The notes beneath the pieces are model-generated. The model saw only the letters and a program-made list of their open reading frames with translations, did not search any database and was not told the origin of the DNA. Positions 34,656-44,693 of a stretch of 64,000 nt of DNA are shown here, piece by piece. Source of the DNA: Alphaproteobacteria bacterium (GTDB lineage Bacteria; Pseudomonadota; Alphaproteobacteria; UBA8366). The first letter of the stretch is position 1, and every line of letters begins with the position of its first letter. A program made the position numbers and the translations under genes. The stretch lies in contig JANQKC010000035.1 of NCBI GenBank assembly GCA_028281325.1, positions 124,001 through 188,000 of the forward strand. Reading direction: 5' to 3'.

Positions 34656-36026
34656 CTACCCGCGGCAAAGCGCTGCAATCTCGGTCAGCGATGCCTGGTC
34701 TTCCAGCTTGCCGACGGCCTCGATAACCGCGTCAGCCTTGTCCGCGCCGATCTTTTCCTCGGCCATGTCGCGGAACTTGGAGGAAAGCCGGAACCATTGG
34801 CGTTCCTGGTCGTCTTCCGGGATACTGGCATCGCCAAGCTGCCGCAGAACCAAACCGTCCTGCGTCGACACGATCACCTCCGAATTCGCGTGCTCGAATT
34901 TCGCTTCCGGCACCACGGTCGTCTTGTCGCGCAGATTGACGATGGTGTCGTCTCGGCAAAGCGCTTCGTTGTAGTTGGCGATCTTGCCCGTGTTTTCGCC
35001 GGCCAGCGCCATGGCGGCCGTGACGCGCAGACTGAACTTCGCCTCCAACCCGGTAGTGGGTTCCAAGATGTTGCACATCTTCGTGTAGCTTTCCGGTACG
35101 CGCAGTTCGATCTTCTCGATTCGCTCCGGCGTCAGGTTATGCTCCGCGCGGATTTGCGACGCCGCCTCGATCGCCGCATGCGTGCCGTAACAAGCGGCGT
35201 GATACTTGAACAGGATGCCGCGCGCATGGAAGCGTTCGCCGAGCCCGTCGAGGGCAAGGTCGGGCTGGAACTCCTCGGTCTGCGTATCGCCGAATCCCTG
35301 CACGCATTCGAGAATTTCGGGATTGCTCGTGAAGCCCTTCGCGCCGAGCAGCGCCGCGTACAACCCGTTGGCCGCCGCCTTGCCGGCGTGCAGCGGCTTA
35401 CACATGGTGCCGAAATTGCTTTTCAAACCCGCCGCCTGCGTTCCGGCGATGCCGTAGACGGTGACGCAGGTATCGGTGTCCAGCCTCAGCATATGTGCCG
35501 CGCCGGCCGCCGCCCCGAAGGTGCCGACTGTACCCGTCGTATGCCACCCTTTCTGGTAATGGGATTCGCCCATCAGCGCGCCGATCCGGCACTCCGCCTC
35601 GACGCCCGCGATGAAGGCGGTGATGAACGCCTTGCCGTCGGTCCCGTCGCGTTCGGCAAGCGCCAGAATCGCCGGCACGACCGGCACCGTCGGATGGCCC
35701 GGCATCGTCAGGTTGACATCGTCATAGTCGAGCGCATGCGAGGCGGACCCGTTCAGCAAAGCTGCCTGGGTCAGCGAGGACTTGAAGCCACCGCCGATGA
35801 TGGTTGCCTGCTCCCGCGCGCCCTCGTCCTTGGCCTGTTCCTGCAGCATGACGCTCAACGGCTCGGTGACCCCGGCCAGCGTGACGCCAAGCCAGTCGAT
35901 CAGGCAGCATTTCGCGATGGAGACGACATCCTTCGGCAGCGCGTCGAAGGTCAGGGATGCGCTGTTTTCTGCGATTTTCCGGGTAAGACCGGACGCGTCG
36001 GGCCGATCGAAAGCAGGTTGGGCCAT
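34656..36026 (-). CDS. MmgE/PrpD family protein
   Basis: This 456-residue protein starts at 36026 (MAQPAFDRPD), which follows an AAGGAG site at 7 nt. The open frame continues 7 codons upstream without support. Family features are CLIDWLGVTLAGVTEPL, the LNGSASHALDYDDVN segment, the HPTVPVVPAILALAE stretch and the KSNFGTMCKPLHAGKAA glycine/lysine loop. It resembles 2-methylcitrate dehydratase/aconitate decarboxylase relatives. It lies between an aldehyde dehydrogenase and an amidase on one strand, suggesting a short catabolic route whose substrate is unknown. Confidence 0.92.
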   Translation of the reverse strand: MAQPAFDRPDASGLTRKIAENSASLTFDALPKDVVSIAKCCLIDWLGVTLAGVTEPLSVMLQEQAKDEGAREQATIIGGGFKSSLTQAALLNGSASHALDYDDVNLTMPGHPTVPVVPAILALAERDGTDGKAFITAFIAGVEAECRIGALMGESHYQKGWHTTGTVGTFGAAAGAAHMLRLDTDTCVTVYGIAGTQAAGLKSNFGTMCKPLHAGKAAANGLYAALLGAKGFTSNPEILECVQGFGDTQTEEFQPDLALDGLGERFHARGILFKYHAACYGTHAAIEAASQIRAEHNLTPERIEKIELRVPESYTKMCNILEPTTGLEAKFSLRVTAAMALAGENTGKIANYNEALCRDDTIVNLRDKTTVVPEAKFEHANSEVIVSTQDGLVLRQLGDASIPEDDQERQWFRLSSKFRDMAEEKIGADKADAVIEAVGKLEDQASLTEIAALCRG

Positions 36027-36060
36027 GAGGGGACTCCTTGCTTGCAAATTTCGCTTTATT

Positions 36061-37548
36061 CTACCGCATCACGAACGGGTTCGGCACCTCGGTCGCGGTG
36101 CTGATCCAGACGCTTTTCGTCTGCATGTATTCCTGGATCGCCTGTTGGCCGCTTTCCCGGCCCAGGCCCGACCGTTTATACCCGCCGAAGGGCGACAGGA
36201 AACTGACCGCACGGTAGGTGTTGACCCAGACCGTCCCGGCCTGGATACGGTTGGGAATCTCGATCGCCTTGCGGATATCCTGCGTCCACACGCCGGCGGC
36301 CAGGCCGTAGACCACGTCATTGGCGATGGCGACCGCCTCTTCCTCGTCGCGGAAGGGAATGATCGACAGGACAGGACCGAACACTTCTTCTTGCGCGATC
36401 CGCATTTGGTTGTTCACGCCGGTATAGATCGTCGGTTCGACGAACCAGCCGTCGCCGCATTCCGGCCGCGTCGCCTTCGACCCGCCGAGCACGCATTCGG
36501 CGCCGTCGTCCTTCGCCACATCCAGATAGCTGAGGATTTTCTCGAATTGCGGTGGCGTGGTGACCGGTCCGACCTGCGTGTCGTAGGACATGGGATCGCC
36601 CATCTGCGCCGTCTTGGCGAAGGTCACCAGCTTGTCGACGAATTCATTATGGATCGACTCCTGCACGAGCAAGCGCGAGCCGGCGATACAGGTCTGGCCC
36701 GAGGCGGCGAAGATACCGGAGATCGCGCCCTTCACCGCATTCTCGATCACCGCATCCTCGAACACGATGTTGGGCGACTTGCCGCCCAGCTCCAGGCTGA
36801 CTTTCTTCAGGCCGCTCGCCGCCTTTTCGTAGACACGCTGGCCGCTCATCGAGCCGCCGGTAAACGCGACCTTGGCGACGCGGTCGTCGGTGACCAACGG
36901 CTCGCCGACTTCAACGCCGTACCCGCCGATGACGTTGACGACCCCCGGCGGGAAACCGGCCTCCTCGATGATGCGGACCAGTTCGAAAGCCGAGGCCGAG
37001 GTGAACTCGGACGGTTTCAGGACCACGGTGTTCCCGGCGGCGAGCGCCGGGGCCAGTTTCCAGGCGGTCAATAGCATCGGCGAGTTCCACGGCGTGATCG
37101 CCGCCACGACGCCCAGCGGCTCGTGCCGCGTGTAGTTGAAGGTCGCCGGCTTGTCGATGGGGATCACCGCGCCCTCGATCTTGTCCGCGAGACCGCCGAA
37201 GTATTGATACCACTGAGGCACATAGGCGTTCTGCGCCGCCATCTCGGCGATCAGCTTGCCGTTATCCGCCACTTCGATCTCGGCCATGTGGTCGGCGTGT
37301 TTCGCATACACGTCGCCGAGTTTGCGGACCAGCGCCCCGCGTTGCGTCGCCGTCATGGCGGGCCAATCGCCGCTTGTGAACGCCTTATGCGCGGCGGCGA
37401 CCGCACGGTCGGCATCCTCCGCGTTGCCGCGCGGGAATAACGCCCATGGTTTGCCGGTATAGGGATTATGGGATTCGAACCATTCGCCCGACGCCGGATC
37501 GACCCATTCGCCGCCGATATACTGCTGATATTTCTTTAGGTTCGCCAT
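36061..37548 (-). CDS. NAD(P)+-dependent aldehyde dehydrogenase
   Basis: This 495-residue enzyme oxidises an aldehyde to an acid in the cytoplasm. Motifs are ITPWNSPMLLTAWKLAPAL, VLKPSEFTSAS, FTGGSMSGQRV, the general-base segment SLELGGKSPNIV and the catalytic cysteine in ASGQTCIAGSRL. The C-terminal PFGGYKRSGLGRESG is also typical. Its first codons MANLKKYQQYIGGEW match the family start. The MmgE/PrpD gene begins 34 bp downstream, so both are likely co-transcribed. Confidence 0.95.
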   Translation of the reverse strand: MANLKKYQQYIGGEWVDPASGEWFESHNPYTGKPWALFPRGNAEDADRAVAAAHKAFTSGDWPAMTATQRGALVRKLGDVYAKHADHMAEIEVADNGKLIAEMAAQNAYVPQWYQYFGGLADKIEGAVIPIDKPATFNYTRHEPLGVVAAITPWNSPMLLTAWKLAPALAAGNTVVLKPSEFTSASAFELVRIIEEAGFPPGVVNVIGGYGVEVGEPLVTDDRVAKVAFTGGSMSGQRVYEKAASGLKKVSLELGGKSPNIVFEDAVIENAVKGAISGIFAASGQTCIAGSRLLVQESIHNEFVDKLVTFAKTAQMGDPMSYDTQVGPVTTPPQFEKILSYLDVAKDDGAECVLGGSKATRPECGDGWFVEPTIYTGVNNQMRIAQEEVFGPVLSIIPFRDEEEAVAIANDVVYGLAAGVWTQDIRKAIEIPNRIQAGTVWVNTYRAVSFLSPFGGYKRSGLGRESGQQAIQEYMQTKSVWISTATEVPNPFVMR

Positions 37549-37662
37549 GATATCCTCCCGCGTGGCATCGCTTGCCGGTGAGCTGCAAGCGAATTACAAC
37601 CCTTTCCCCGGCTCGGACGCAAGTCGTCCAAATTTTTGCGGTTGCACGGTTGATTTCGGCCC

Positions 37663-37869
37663 ATGAATTTCAACACAGACAGCTATATCTATCTCGCCAT
37701 CGCCGCGGCGATCGTAGCCTTCTGTTTCTGGAAACCGAATTTTCCGAAAACCGTGGCCGCGCGGATCGGGCTTCGCGGCGAGACGGCCGTCCGCCGTTTC
37801 TTAGTGGTTTATTGGATCGCGATCCCCGTTGTCATCTACCGGTTTCTCTACTTGGCGACCGCGCCGTAA
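37663..37869 (+). CDS. Small two-helix membrane protein, unknown
   Basis: This 68-residue frame encodes two hydrophobic segments, YLAIAAAIVAFCFW (about residues 10-23) and FLVVYWIAIPVVIYRFLYL (about 46-64), joined by a basic loop with KTVAARIGLRGET. Its GC-rich codons fit the neighbours and it occupies an otherwise empty 440-bp gap. The ribosome site is weak. I recognise no family. Confidence 0.5.
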   Translation: MNFNTDSYIYLAIAAAIVAFCFWKPNFPKTVAARIGLRGETAVRRFLVVYWIAIPVVIYRFLYLATAP

Positions 37870-37991
37870 CGGCGCACCGCACAGCCTGTTGCCTAAATTT
37901 CGGTCATGGTCGTGTGTACCGATTTAGGGCTATGATCGACGTTCCATCGATCGAATTCCCTTACACCTGACGATTGGCTCGCTGCCCGCCC

Positions 37992-38861
37992 ATGTCCGCC
38001 GCTGTCTCCATTTCCCCATTGCGCGGCATCCTATGCATGGTGTTGTCGCTGTTCTTCTTCACGATGAGCGATGCGGTCTCCAAGTGGCTGACCCAGGGAT
38101 ATCCCATCGGCGAGATCGTTTTCGTTCGCAGCTTCTTCATGTATGCGCCCATCGCCTTCATGATGTGGCGTCAAAAGGAACGGTTTTCGTGGCGCGTACG
38201 AAGCTGGAATTGGCATTTCGCGCGGTCGCTGCTGTTCATCGCGTCGAGCTTCCTGATCATCACCTCGATCAAGCACCTGCCGCTCGCCACCGCCATCGCC
38301 TTCCTGCACGCAGCGCCCTTGATCATCACCGCGCTGGCCATGCCCTTGCTCGGCGAACGGGTCGGCGTCCATCGCTGGTTCGCTGTGTTCGTGGGATTCG
38401 CCGGCGTCCTCGTCATGGCGCGGCCGGGCAGCGACGCCTTCGACCTCGCGGTGCTGGTCCCCATCGCCGCCGCCGTCGCGACCGCGCTGCGCGACATCGT
38501 CACGCGCCGGATGAGCGCCTTCGAATCGACCAATGTGGTCCTGACATGGTCGATCGTCGGTCTCATCATCGCCTCGGGCGCCACCTTGCCCTTCGCGTGG
38601 AAGACGCCGACCATGCTCGACTTCCTGCTGATGGCGGCGTCCGGCGTGTTGCTCGGCATCGCGCACTACCTGATGATCGAAGCCTACCGGCTCGCGGAAG
38701 TCGCGATCGTATCGCCGTTCAAATACACGTCCATCGTTTGGGGCGTCATCCTCGGCTATCTGATCTGGGCGGAACTGCCCAATATCTACATCATCGTCGG
38801 CTCCGCGCTCATCGTCGGCAGCGGGATCTATATCCTGCATCGCGAGGCGCGGCGGCCATGA
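37992..38861 (+). CDS. EamA/DMT-family transporter (tandem copy 1)
   Basis: This 289-residue inner-membrane carrier has about ten helices. The ATG at 37992 (MSAAVSISPLRG) is preferred over an in-frame TTG 18 bp upstream. It opens GILCMVLSLFFFTMSDAVSKW and ends GIYILHREARRP. The shared TMSDAVSKWLTQGYPIG pattern recurs in the next gene and in the DMT at 15779. Its stop overlaps the next start as ATGA, so the two could form a hetero-oligomer or separate carriers. The substrate is unknown. Confidence 0.92.
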   Translation: MSAAVSISPLRGILCMVLSLFFFTMSDAVSKWLTQGYPIGEIVFVRSFFMYAPIAFMMWRQKERFSWRVRSWNWHFARSLLFIASSFLIITSIKHLPLATAIAFLHAAPLIITALAMPLLGERVGVHRWFAVFVGFAGVLVMARPGSDAFDLAVLVPIAAAVATALRDIVTRRMSAFESTNVVLTWSIVGLIIASGATLPFAWKTPTMLDFLLMAASGVLLGIAHYLMIEAYRLAEVAIVSPFKYTSIVWGVILGYLIWAELPNIYIIVGSALIVGSGIYILHREARRP

Positions 38862-39733
38862 GCGCGGCGGCTCAATCCACGAATCTTCGCGGCATCATGC
38901 TGATGATCGCCGGCGGCGTGCTGCTGACGGTCAGCGACGCCATGACGAAATGGTTGACCGCCGGCTATCCGGTCGGCCAGATCATGACGATCCGCTGCGT
39001 CTTCACATTGCTGCCGATCGCCGTGTTTGCCTGGCACGCAGGGGGGCTTCGGTCGTTGCGCCTCGGTAACGTGCGGCTGCAATGCCTGCGGGCGGGCTGC
39101 GCGGTCGCATCGTCTTTTCTCTTCGTCACCGGACTCGCCTATCTGCCCTTGGCGGACGCCATCGCCTTCGCCTTTTCCGGGCCGCTGTTCGTCACGGCGC
39201 TCGCCCACCTGATGCTGGGGGAAATCGTCGGATGGCGCCGGTGGACCGCGGTGACGGTCGGTTTCGTCGGCATCCTGATCATGCTGCGCCCCGGCGGCGA
39301 CGCCATCCAATGGTTTGCGCTGCTGCCGCTGTGCGCGGCGCTTTGCGGCGCGTTCCGCGATATCCTGACCCGCAAGATCCGCACTTCGGACTCACCGGTG
39401 GCGATCCTGGCCTTCACCATGCTCGCCATCGCGCTGGCCGGCTTGACCACACTGCCGTTCGGATGGAACGCGGTGCCGTTGCAGGACCTGCTGCTGCTGG
39501 CGACCGCCGGCGTCGTCGTCGGCGTCGCGCAATACCTGATGATTCAGGCCTTTCACGACGCCGAGGCCTCGCTGATCGTCCCCTTTAAATACCTGACGCT
39601 GATCTGGGGCGCCGGGGCCGGCTACATCGTCTGGGGCGATATCCCCGATTTTTGGGTGGTCGTCGGGTCGCTCGTGGTGGTCGGCAGCGGCCTCTACATC
39701 ATGTATCGCGAGACCCGGCGACGCCGGACTTAA
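38858..39733 (+). CDS. EamA/DMT-family transporter (tandem copy 2)
   Basis: This 291-residue paralogue of the preceding gene starts at the ATG inside the ATGA overlap. It has the same ten-helix plan: GIMLMIAGGVLLTVSDAMTKW at the start, a central HLMLGEIVGWRRWTAVTVGF, and a C-terminal GSGLYIMYRETRRR. It converges with the MFS gene, overlapping it by 4 bp. A longer frame upstream within copy 1 is rejected. Confidence 0.92.
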   Translation: MSAAAQSTNLRGIMLMIAGGVLLTVSDAMTKWLTAGYPVGQIMTIRCVFTLLPIAVFAWHAGGLRSLRLGNVRLQCLRAGCAVASSFLFVTGLAYLPLADAIAFAFSGPLFVTALAHLMLGEIVGWRRWTAVTVGFVGILIMLRPGGDAIQWFALLPLCAALCGAFRDILTRKIRTSDSPVAILAFTMLAIALAGLTTLPFGWNAVPLQDLLLLATAGVVVGVAQYLMIQAFHDAEASLIVPFKYLTLIWGAGAGYIVWGDIPDFWVVVGSLVVVGSGLYIMYRETRRRRT

Positions 39734-40935
39734 ACGGGGTGTCGCCGCCGCAGCGTCAACGGCAGCACGACGACGAGCGTCCCGAGCAATAGACTGCCGA
39801 AGGCCCAGGACCATGCCGTCGCGTCGTCGCGACCGCCGGCGATATCGAGAACGATCCCGAACACGACCGGCCCGACCATGCCGCCGATAAACCCGGAAAG
39901 CGCGTACGCCGCGAGCGTGACGCCGCGAAAGCGGTCCTCCGCCGCCCCGACGATGCCGTTGGCAAGCGTCGCCGTGTCGCCGAAACCCGCCATCAAATAC
40001 GCGCCGATGAAGACCACGATGAGGAGGAACGGTCCGGTTTTGAAAAACACAAGCAGAACGACCAGCAGGACCGTCGCAGCCGACGCGAAACAGATCGTCC
40101 GGACCCGTCCGAACCTTGCCGCGATTTCCGCGACGCCGACGCTGGTCGGCATCATCAGCAACGACACCGCGCCGGAGAGGATCGCCATGTTCCACCCGGT
40201 GAAGCCCTCGTTGCCGATCTGCGCCGCGCTGAACGTCAACAGCGCGACCGACCAGCCCCGCATGGCGAAAACCTCCCAGACATGGCCGCAATAGGCGATC
40301 ACATAGCGCATCGCCGGACCATTCCGGAAGACCGGCTGAAAATCCGGCAGCAATCCGATGTCCTTCGGCGCGGTCGTTGGACGCGACGGGACGATAAGAG
40401 CCACCAGGAAAAGCGCCAGCACCGCACAAATGCCCGACACCGTGAACACGGCTTTCCAATGGAGGAATTCGACGATCACGCCGGCGCCGATGAAGGACGC
40501 CGCGCCGCCGACGCTGAACATTGAGATATACACCGCCGATCCGCGCTCGCGCGCCGCCCCTTCCAGCCGGTCCGCGATGAGCTTGAGGCCGGGAAAATGA
40601 ATGCCCGCCAACCCGATCCCCGCCAGGATTCGAAAGGCCATCCCGCTCCACAGTCCATCGGCGAGGAACGCGAAGCCGAACCCACCGATTGCGCTGAGCG
40701 CGAAGGCAAAGAGCATGACTCGGCGCGAGTCCATGCGGTCGGTCAACGGCAGCAACAACGGCACGCCGGCCGCATAGCCGCCGAAGAAAACGCCGTTCAG
40801 CCAGCCGGCTTCGGTTTCGGTGATCCGCCAATCGGCGAAGATTTCCGGCAGGACCGCCGCGACCGGCATGAAGCCGGTCATGGTGAGGACGAGCGCCGTA
40901 CAGAGCGCGACGACAAGCGTCCGGGGCGCGGTCAC
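39730..40935 (-). CDS. MFS transporter
   Basis: This is a 401-residue inner-membrane secondary carrier with about 12 helices. The first-half motif is VFFGGYAAGVPLLLPLTDRMDSRR (shortened here: GVPLLLPLTDRMDSRR is the motif A loop), followed by GIGLAGIHFPGLKLIADRL. The second half includes IAARFGRVRTICF as the repeated loop. It starts with LVVALCTALVLTMTGFMPV, which fits the drug/cyanate-type MFS group. The substrate is unknown. The ABC exporter gene lies 9 bp upstream on the same strand. Confidence 0.92.
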   Translation of the reverse strand: MTAPRTLVVALCTALVLTMTGFMPVAAVLPEIFADWRITETEAGWLNGVFFGGYAAGVPLLLPLTDRMDSRRVMLFAFALSAIGGFGFAFLADGLWSGMAFRILAGIGLAGIHFPGLKLIADRLEGAARERGSAVYISMFSVGGAASFIGAGVIVEFLHWKAVFTVSGICAVLALFLVALIVPSRPTTAPKDIGLLPDFQPVFRNGPAMRYVIAYCGHVWEVFAMRGWSVALLTFSAAQIGNEGFTGWNMAILSGAVSLLMMPTSVGVAEIAARFGRVRTICFASAATVLLVVLLVFFKTGPFLLIVVFIGAYLMAGFGDTATLANGIVGAAEDRFRGVTLAAYALSGFIGGMVGPVVFGIVLDIAGGRDDATAWSWAFGSLLLGTLVVVLPLTLRRRHPV

Positions 40936-40944
40936 GACAACCGT

Positions 40945-43900
40945 CTACTCCGCCGCGGCGCCCGAAATCTGCCGCGACACGAGCTTGGCATACAGCCCGC
41001 CCCGCGCCAACAGTTCCTGATGCGATCCCGTTTCCACGACGCGCCCTTCGTCCATCACGACGATCAGGTCGGCGGAGCGAACCGTCGAGAGCCGATGCGC
41101 GATGACCACGGTAGTCCGGTCGCTCATCAATTCCGAGAGCGCGCCACGCACCGCCTGCTCGTTCACCGCGTCCAGATGCGATGTGGCTTCGTCGAGGATC
41201 AGCACCGGCGCGTCTTTCAGGAAAGCGCGGGCGATGGCGACGCGCTGCCGCTGCCCGCCGGACAACCGCATGCCCCGCTCGCCGACACGGGTTTCGAGTC
41301 CTTCGGGGATGCTGTCCACGAAATCGCGCAACGACGCCCGGTCGACGGCCAACTGGACATCGGCTTCCGTCGCGTCGGGGCGCGCGATCAAGATGTTGGC
41401 GCGCAGCGTGTCGTTGAACAGATACGTGTCCTGCGCGACCAAGGCCATCCGGCCCCGCAGGTCGTCGAGTTTGTAGTCGGTCAGCGCGTGCCCATCCATC
41501 CGCACGACACCGTCGTCCGGATCCCAGAAGCGCATCAAAAGATGGGCCAGCGTCGTCTTGCCCGCGCCGGACGGCCCGACAAGCGCGATGGTCCGTCCGG
41601 CGGGCGCGGCGAAGGTGATGTCACGCAGGGCCGCGCGATTGCCGCCATGATAGCTGTAACTTGCGGCCTCCAGCTCCAACGCCGCACCGCCGGCACTTGC
41701 CGCCGCGGACGGCACACCGGATCCGTCGCGCACGATGACCGGTTCGTTATGCACCGCATACAGCCGCCGGGTCGACGCCAGCGTGTCGGCGAGTTGGCGG
41801 CCGATATGCGCGATTTCCGAAATCGGCAGGAAAGCGGCCATCGCAAGCAAGGACAACAGCGGCAGATAGGCGCTGTCCAACGAGCCGGCACCGACCAACG
41901 TTGCGCCGGTCACGATGACGGCGAGACCGCCGAGGCCGGTCGCGCCTTCCAGGATCGCCATCTGCGCGGTGAGGTCGCCGAAATACGGCATTCGTACACG
42001 ATGATGCTGTTCGATCTTCTCGATGAAGATATCGCGACGCCGGTCCGATTGCTGGAAGGCAAGGATTTCGCCAAGTCCTTGCACCGAGTCCGTGGTGAAG
42101 GCGTTGAGATCGCCGAGCACCTCGCTCGCCCGCGACCCCAGTTCGTCGATACGCTTACGCATGAAGAACGGGCTGAACGCGACGACCGCCAGGAAGGGCA
42201 GCAACACGGCGGCCAATTGCCAACCGAAGGCGATCAGGGTCGCCAGGACCAGGGTCGGAATAAGCACGGCGACGAAGGCTGGCGCGATGGTATGGGCGAA
42301 GAAATACTCCACCTTCTCGACGTCCTGCGTCGCCATGCCGGTCAGGTCGCCGGTCCGGCGGCGCAGCAAGTAGGCGGGCGCGAGCTGGTCGAGCTTGCGG
42401 AACAGATCGATCCGCATGTCCGACAGAAGCCGGAAGGCCATGTCGTGCGCCATCCAGGACTCGAGCCAATGCAGAATACCGGCGGCCGGCGCGGCGATGG
42501 CGAGCCAGATCAGATAACTCTCGTAGGGCGCGCCATTCTTGATCGCCGCGACGGTCAGCGCGCTGAACACACCGACGCCGATAAACGCCAGCGTCCGCGC
42601 GACGCCAAGAACGAAGGTGAACGTGAGCTTGCCTTTCCACGGCATCACGAAGGTCATGAGCTCCCGGACACAATCGGCCCACCCCATACCTTCGGCCCGC
42701 AGGATCGCATCGGTCGGCTCCATCTGCGCCGAGTCGATCATGCCGGGAACCGTATCTTCCGTCGGCGGCGGATCGCCCGCTTGCGCCACGAACAATTCGG
42801 CCTCGCCCGGATCGCGGTCCTGCGCCTGCCCGGCCATGAGACGGTGATACGCGCCGCCCTGCGCCATCAACGCCGTATGCGAGCCGGACTCGCTGACGCG
42901 GCCGTCCTCTATCACCAGGATACGGTCCGCCCCGATGACGCTGGACAAACGGTGCGCCAGGATCAGGGTCGTCCGTCCCTCCATCAATCGATCGAGGGCA
43001 TCCTGGATAATCGCCTCGTTTTCCGCATCGACCGCCGACAGCGCCTCGTCCAAAACCAGAATCGGCGCGTCGCGCAGCAGGGCGCGAGCGATGGCGATTC
43101 GCTGCCGCTGCCCGCCCGACAACCGCAAGCCCCGTTCGCCAACCACCGTCTCGTAGCCGTGCGGCAACCGGCGGATGAACTCATGCGCGTTGGCCGACCG
43201 CGCGGCTTCTTCCAACTCCGCCTGCGTCGCATCGGGTTTGCCAAGGCGTAGATTGTCCTCGACCGTGCCATGGAAGAGGTATGTGTCCTGATTGACCACC
43301 GCGAGCTGACTGCGGATGGCGTCCAGGCTCAGCGCGCGCAAGTCCTTACCGCCGATCCGCACGGCCCCCTGCTGTGGATCGTATTGTCGCAGCAACAGCC
43401 GAACGATCGACGACTTGCCGCACCCGCTCGGTCCGACCACGCCGATCCGCTCGCCGGCGGCAACCTTGAACGCCAAGCCGCTATGCGCCGGGCTACGGCC
43501 GCTGGGATAGGAGAAAGTGATATTGTCGAACTCGATGGTCGGGGCCAATTGTTGCGATGCCGACGCGTCCTCGGCATCGCGCACGATCGGCTTGGAATCG
43601 AGCAGACCGAAGACCGCCTGCGCCGACGCCTGCGCGACCATGCCCTGATGCATGAGCGCCCGCAGTTCCCGGAGCGGCCGGAAGGTCTCGACCCCCATCA
43701 TCAAAATGATCAGCAGCGCGGCCAGCGTCATGTCGCCCTCGGTGACGCGATAGGCGCCGACCGCCAAGGTCGCCGCCGCCCCGACGGCGATACCGATATC
43801 GGTGATGCCGCGCGCCAAGGCGTTGGTCGCCAGCACCCACATCGTGCTTTGGAACAGATCATGGGCTTTCTTGGCCAACATACGCGCCCGCGATCCGCTT

Positions 43901-44538
43901 TGCCCGAACGCCTTGAGCGTCGCGAGCCCCTGCACCGAATCCAGGAATTCGGCCGCAAAGGCCTTGTAGGATGCGGAGCGCCGTTTGCTGTTCTTGCGGT
44001 CCATGCGGTGGAAGGCCTGCGGCGCGATCAGCGTGAACAACGCGAACGCCGTCAACGTGAGCGCGACCGGCAGGTCGAGGAACATGACGAACAGGAAGAT
44101 GCCGACCGGGGTCAGCGCGGCGACGAAGAGCTGCGGCAGATACTGACCGAAATAGGTTTCAAGCTGCTCGACCCCATCCACCATCGAGGTGATGACCGCG
44201 CCCGTCCGCTCCAGCCCCAGATAGGCCGGTCCCAACTCGGTCATCTTGTCGAAAAGTTGCTTCCGGATGTGAAGTTGCACGATCGCCGCGGTCCGATGCG
44301 CGATCATGATGCGGAGATACTCCAAACCGCCGCGCAACACCATCACCACGGCGACGCTCACAAAGGGCCACAGCAAGTCTTCCAGCGGCGCGCCCTGGAA
44401 CACCATCGCCAGCAACCATCCCAGCATCGCCAGCCGGGCGACGCCGACGGCGGCAGCCAGGACGCCGATCAGGACCGACCACGCGATGCGCCCGCGAACG
44501 CCTTTCGTGAAACCCCAAAGTCTTGTGTCGAAATACAT
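40945..44538 (-). CDS. Fused double ABC exporter (CydDC-like, two TMD-NBD units in one chain)
   Basis: This 1197-residue protein joins two half-exporters. Unit 1 has membrane helices in about residues 15-310, Walker A GPSGCGKSS, signature LSGGQRQRIAIARAL and Walker B ILVLDEALSAVD. Unit 2 has helices in about 650-910, Walker A GPSGAGKTT, LSGGQRQRVAIARAF and Walker B VLILDEATSHLD. In CydDC, which exports cysteine/glutathione for cytochrome bd assembly, the two units are usually separate, and the resemblance is only general here. No cydAB genes are nearby. It is divergent from a LysR regulator 155 bp away and precedes an MFS gene. Confidence 0.93.
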   Translation of the reverse strand: MYFDTRLWGFTKGVRGRIAWSVLIGVLAAAVGVARLAMLGWLLAMVFQGAPLEDLLWPFVSVAVVMVLRGGLEYLRIMIAHRTAAIVQLHIRKQLFDKMTELGPAYLGLERTGAVITSMVDGVEQLETYFGQYLPQLFVAALTPVGIFLFVMFLDLPVALTLTAFALFTLIAPQAFHRMDRKNSKRRSASYKAFAAEFLDSVQGLATLKAFGQSGSRARMLAKKAHDLFQSTMWVLATNALARGITDIGIAVGAAATLAVGAYRVTEGDMTLAALLIILMMGVETFRPLRELRALMHQGMVAQASAQAVFGLLDSKPIVRDAEDASASQQLAPTIEFDNITFSYPSGRSPAHSGLAFKVAAGERIGVVGPSGCGKSSIVRLLLRQYDPQQGAVRIGGKDLRALSLDAIRSQLAVVNQDTYLFHGTVEDNLRLGKPDATQAELEEAARSANAHEFIRRLPHGYETVVGERGLRLSGGQRQRIAIARALLRDAPILVLDEALSAVDAENEAIIQDALDRLMEGRTTLILAHRLSSVIGADRILVIEDGRVSESGSHTALMAQGGAYHRLMAGQAQDRDPGEAELFVAQAGDPPPTEDTVPGMIDSAQMEPTDAILRAEGMGWADCVRELMTFVMPWKGKLTFTFVLGVARTLAFIGVGVFSALTVAAIKNGAPYESYLIWLAIAAPAAGILHWLESWMAHDMAFRLLSDMRIDLFRKLDQLAPAYLLRRRTGDLTGMATQDVEKVEYFFAHTIAPAFVAVLIPTLVLATLIAFGWQLAAVLLPFLAVVAFSPFFMRKRIDELGSRASEVLGDLNAFTTDSVQGLGEILAFQQSDRRRDIFIEKIEQHHRVRMPYFGDLTAQMAILEGATGLGGLAVIVTGATLVGAGSLDSAYLPLLSLLAMAAFLPISEIAHIGRQLADTLASTRRLYAVHNEPVIVRDGSGVPSAAASAGGAALELEAASYSYHGGNRAALRDITFAAPAGRTIALVGPSGAGKTTLAHLLMRFWDPDDGVVRMDGHALTDYKLDDLRGRMALVAQDTYLFNDTLRANILIARPDATEADVQLAVDRASLRDFVDSIPEGLETRVGERGMRLSGGQRQRVAIARAFLKDAPVLILDEATSHLDAVNEQAVRGALSELMSDRTTVVIAHRLSTVRSADLIVVMDEGRVVETGSHQELLARGGLYAKLVSRQISGAAAE

Positions 44539-44693
44539 GGAAAAGAGACCTTACACGCTGCGACGTCGTTTGACACTGATTCTCAGTTGGCGATCTAACC
44601 ATTAAGATAAATGTTGATCTCCACTCAAATTCGCATAGCCTTTAAACAATTCTGTATAGATGATGTTCGCCAGTTTTCTATTAGGATCGGCGC

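Noticed and set aside
40597-43251. 884-codon plus-strand open frame
   Set aside because: It is antisense to the MFS and fused ABC exporter genes, and its composition is rich in Arg, His, Asp and Gln, typical of shadow frames.
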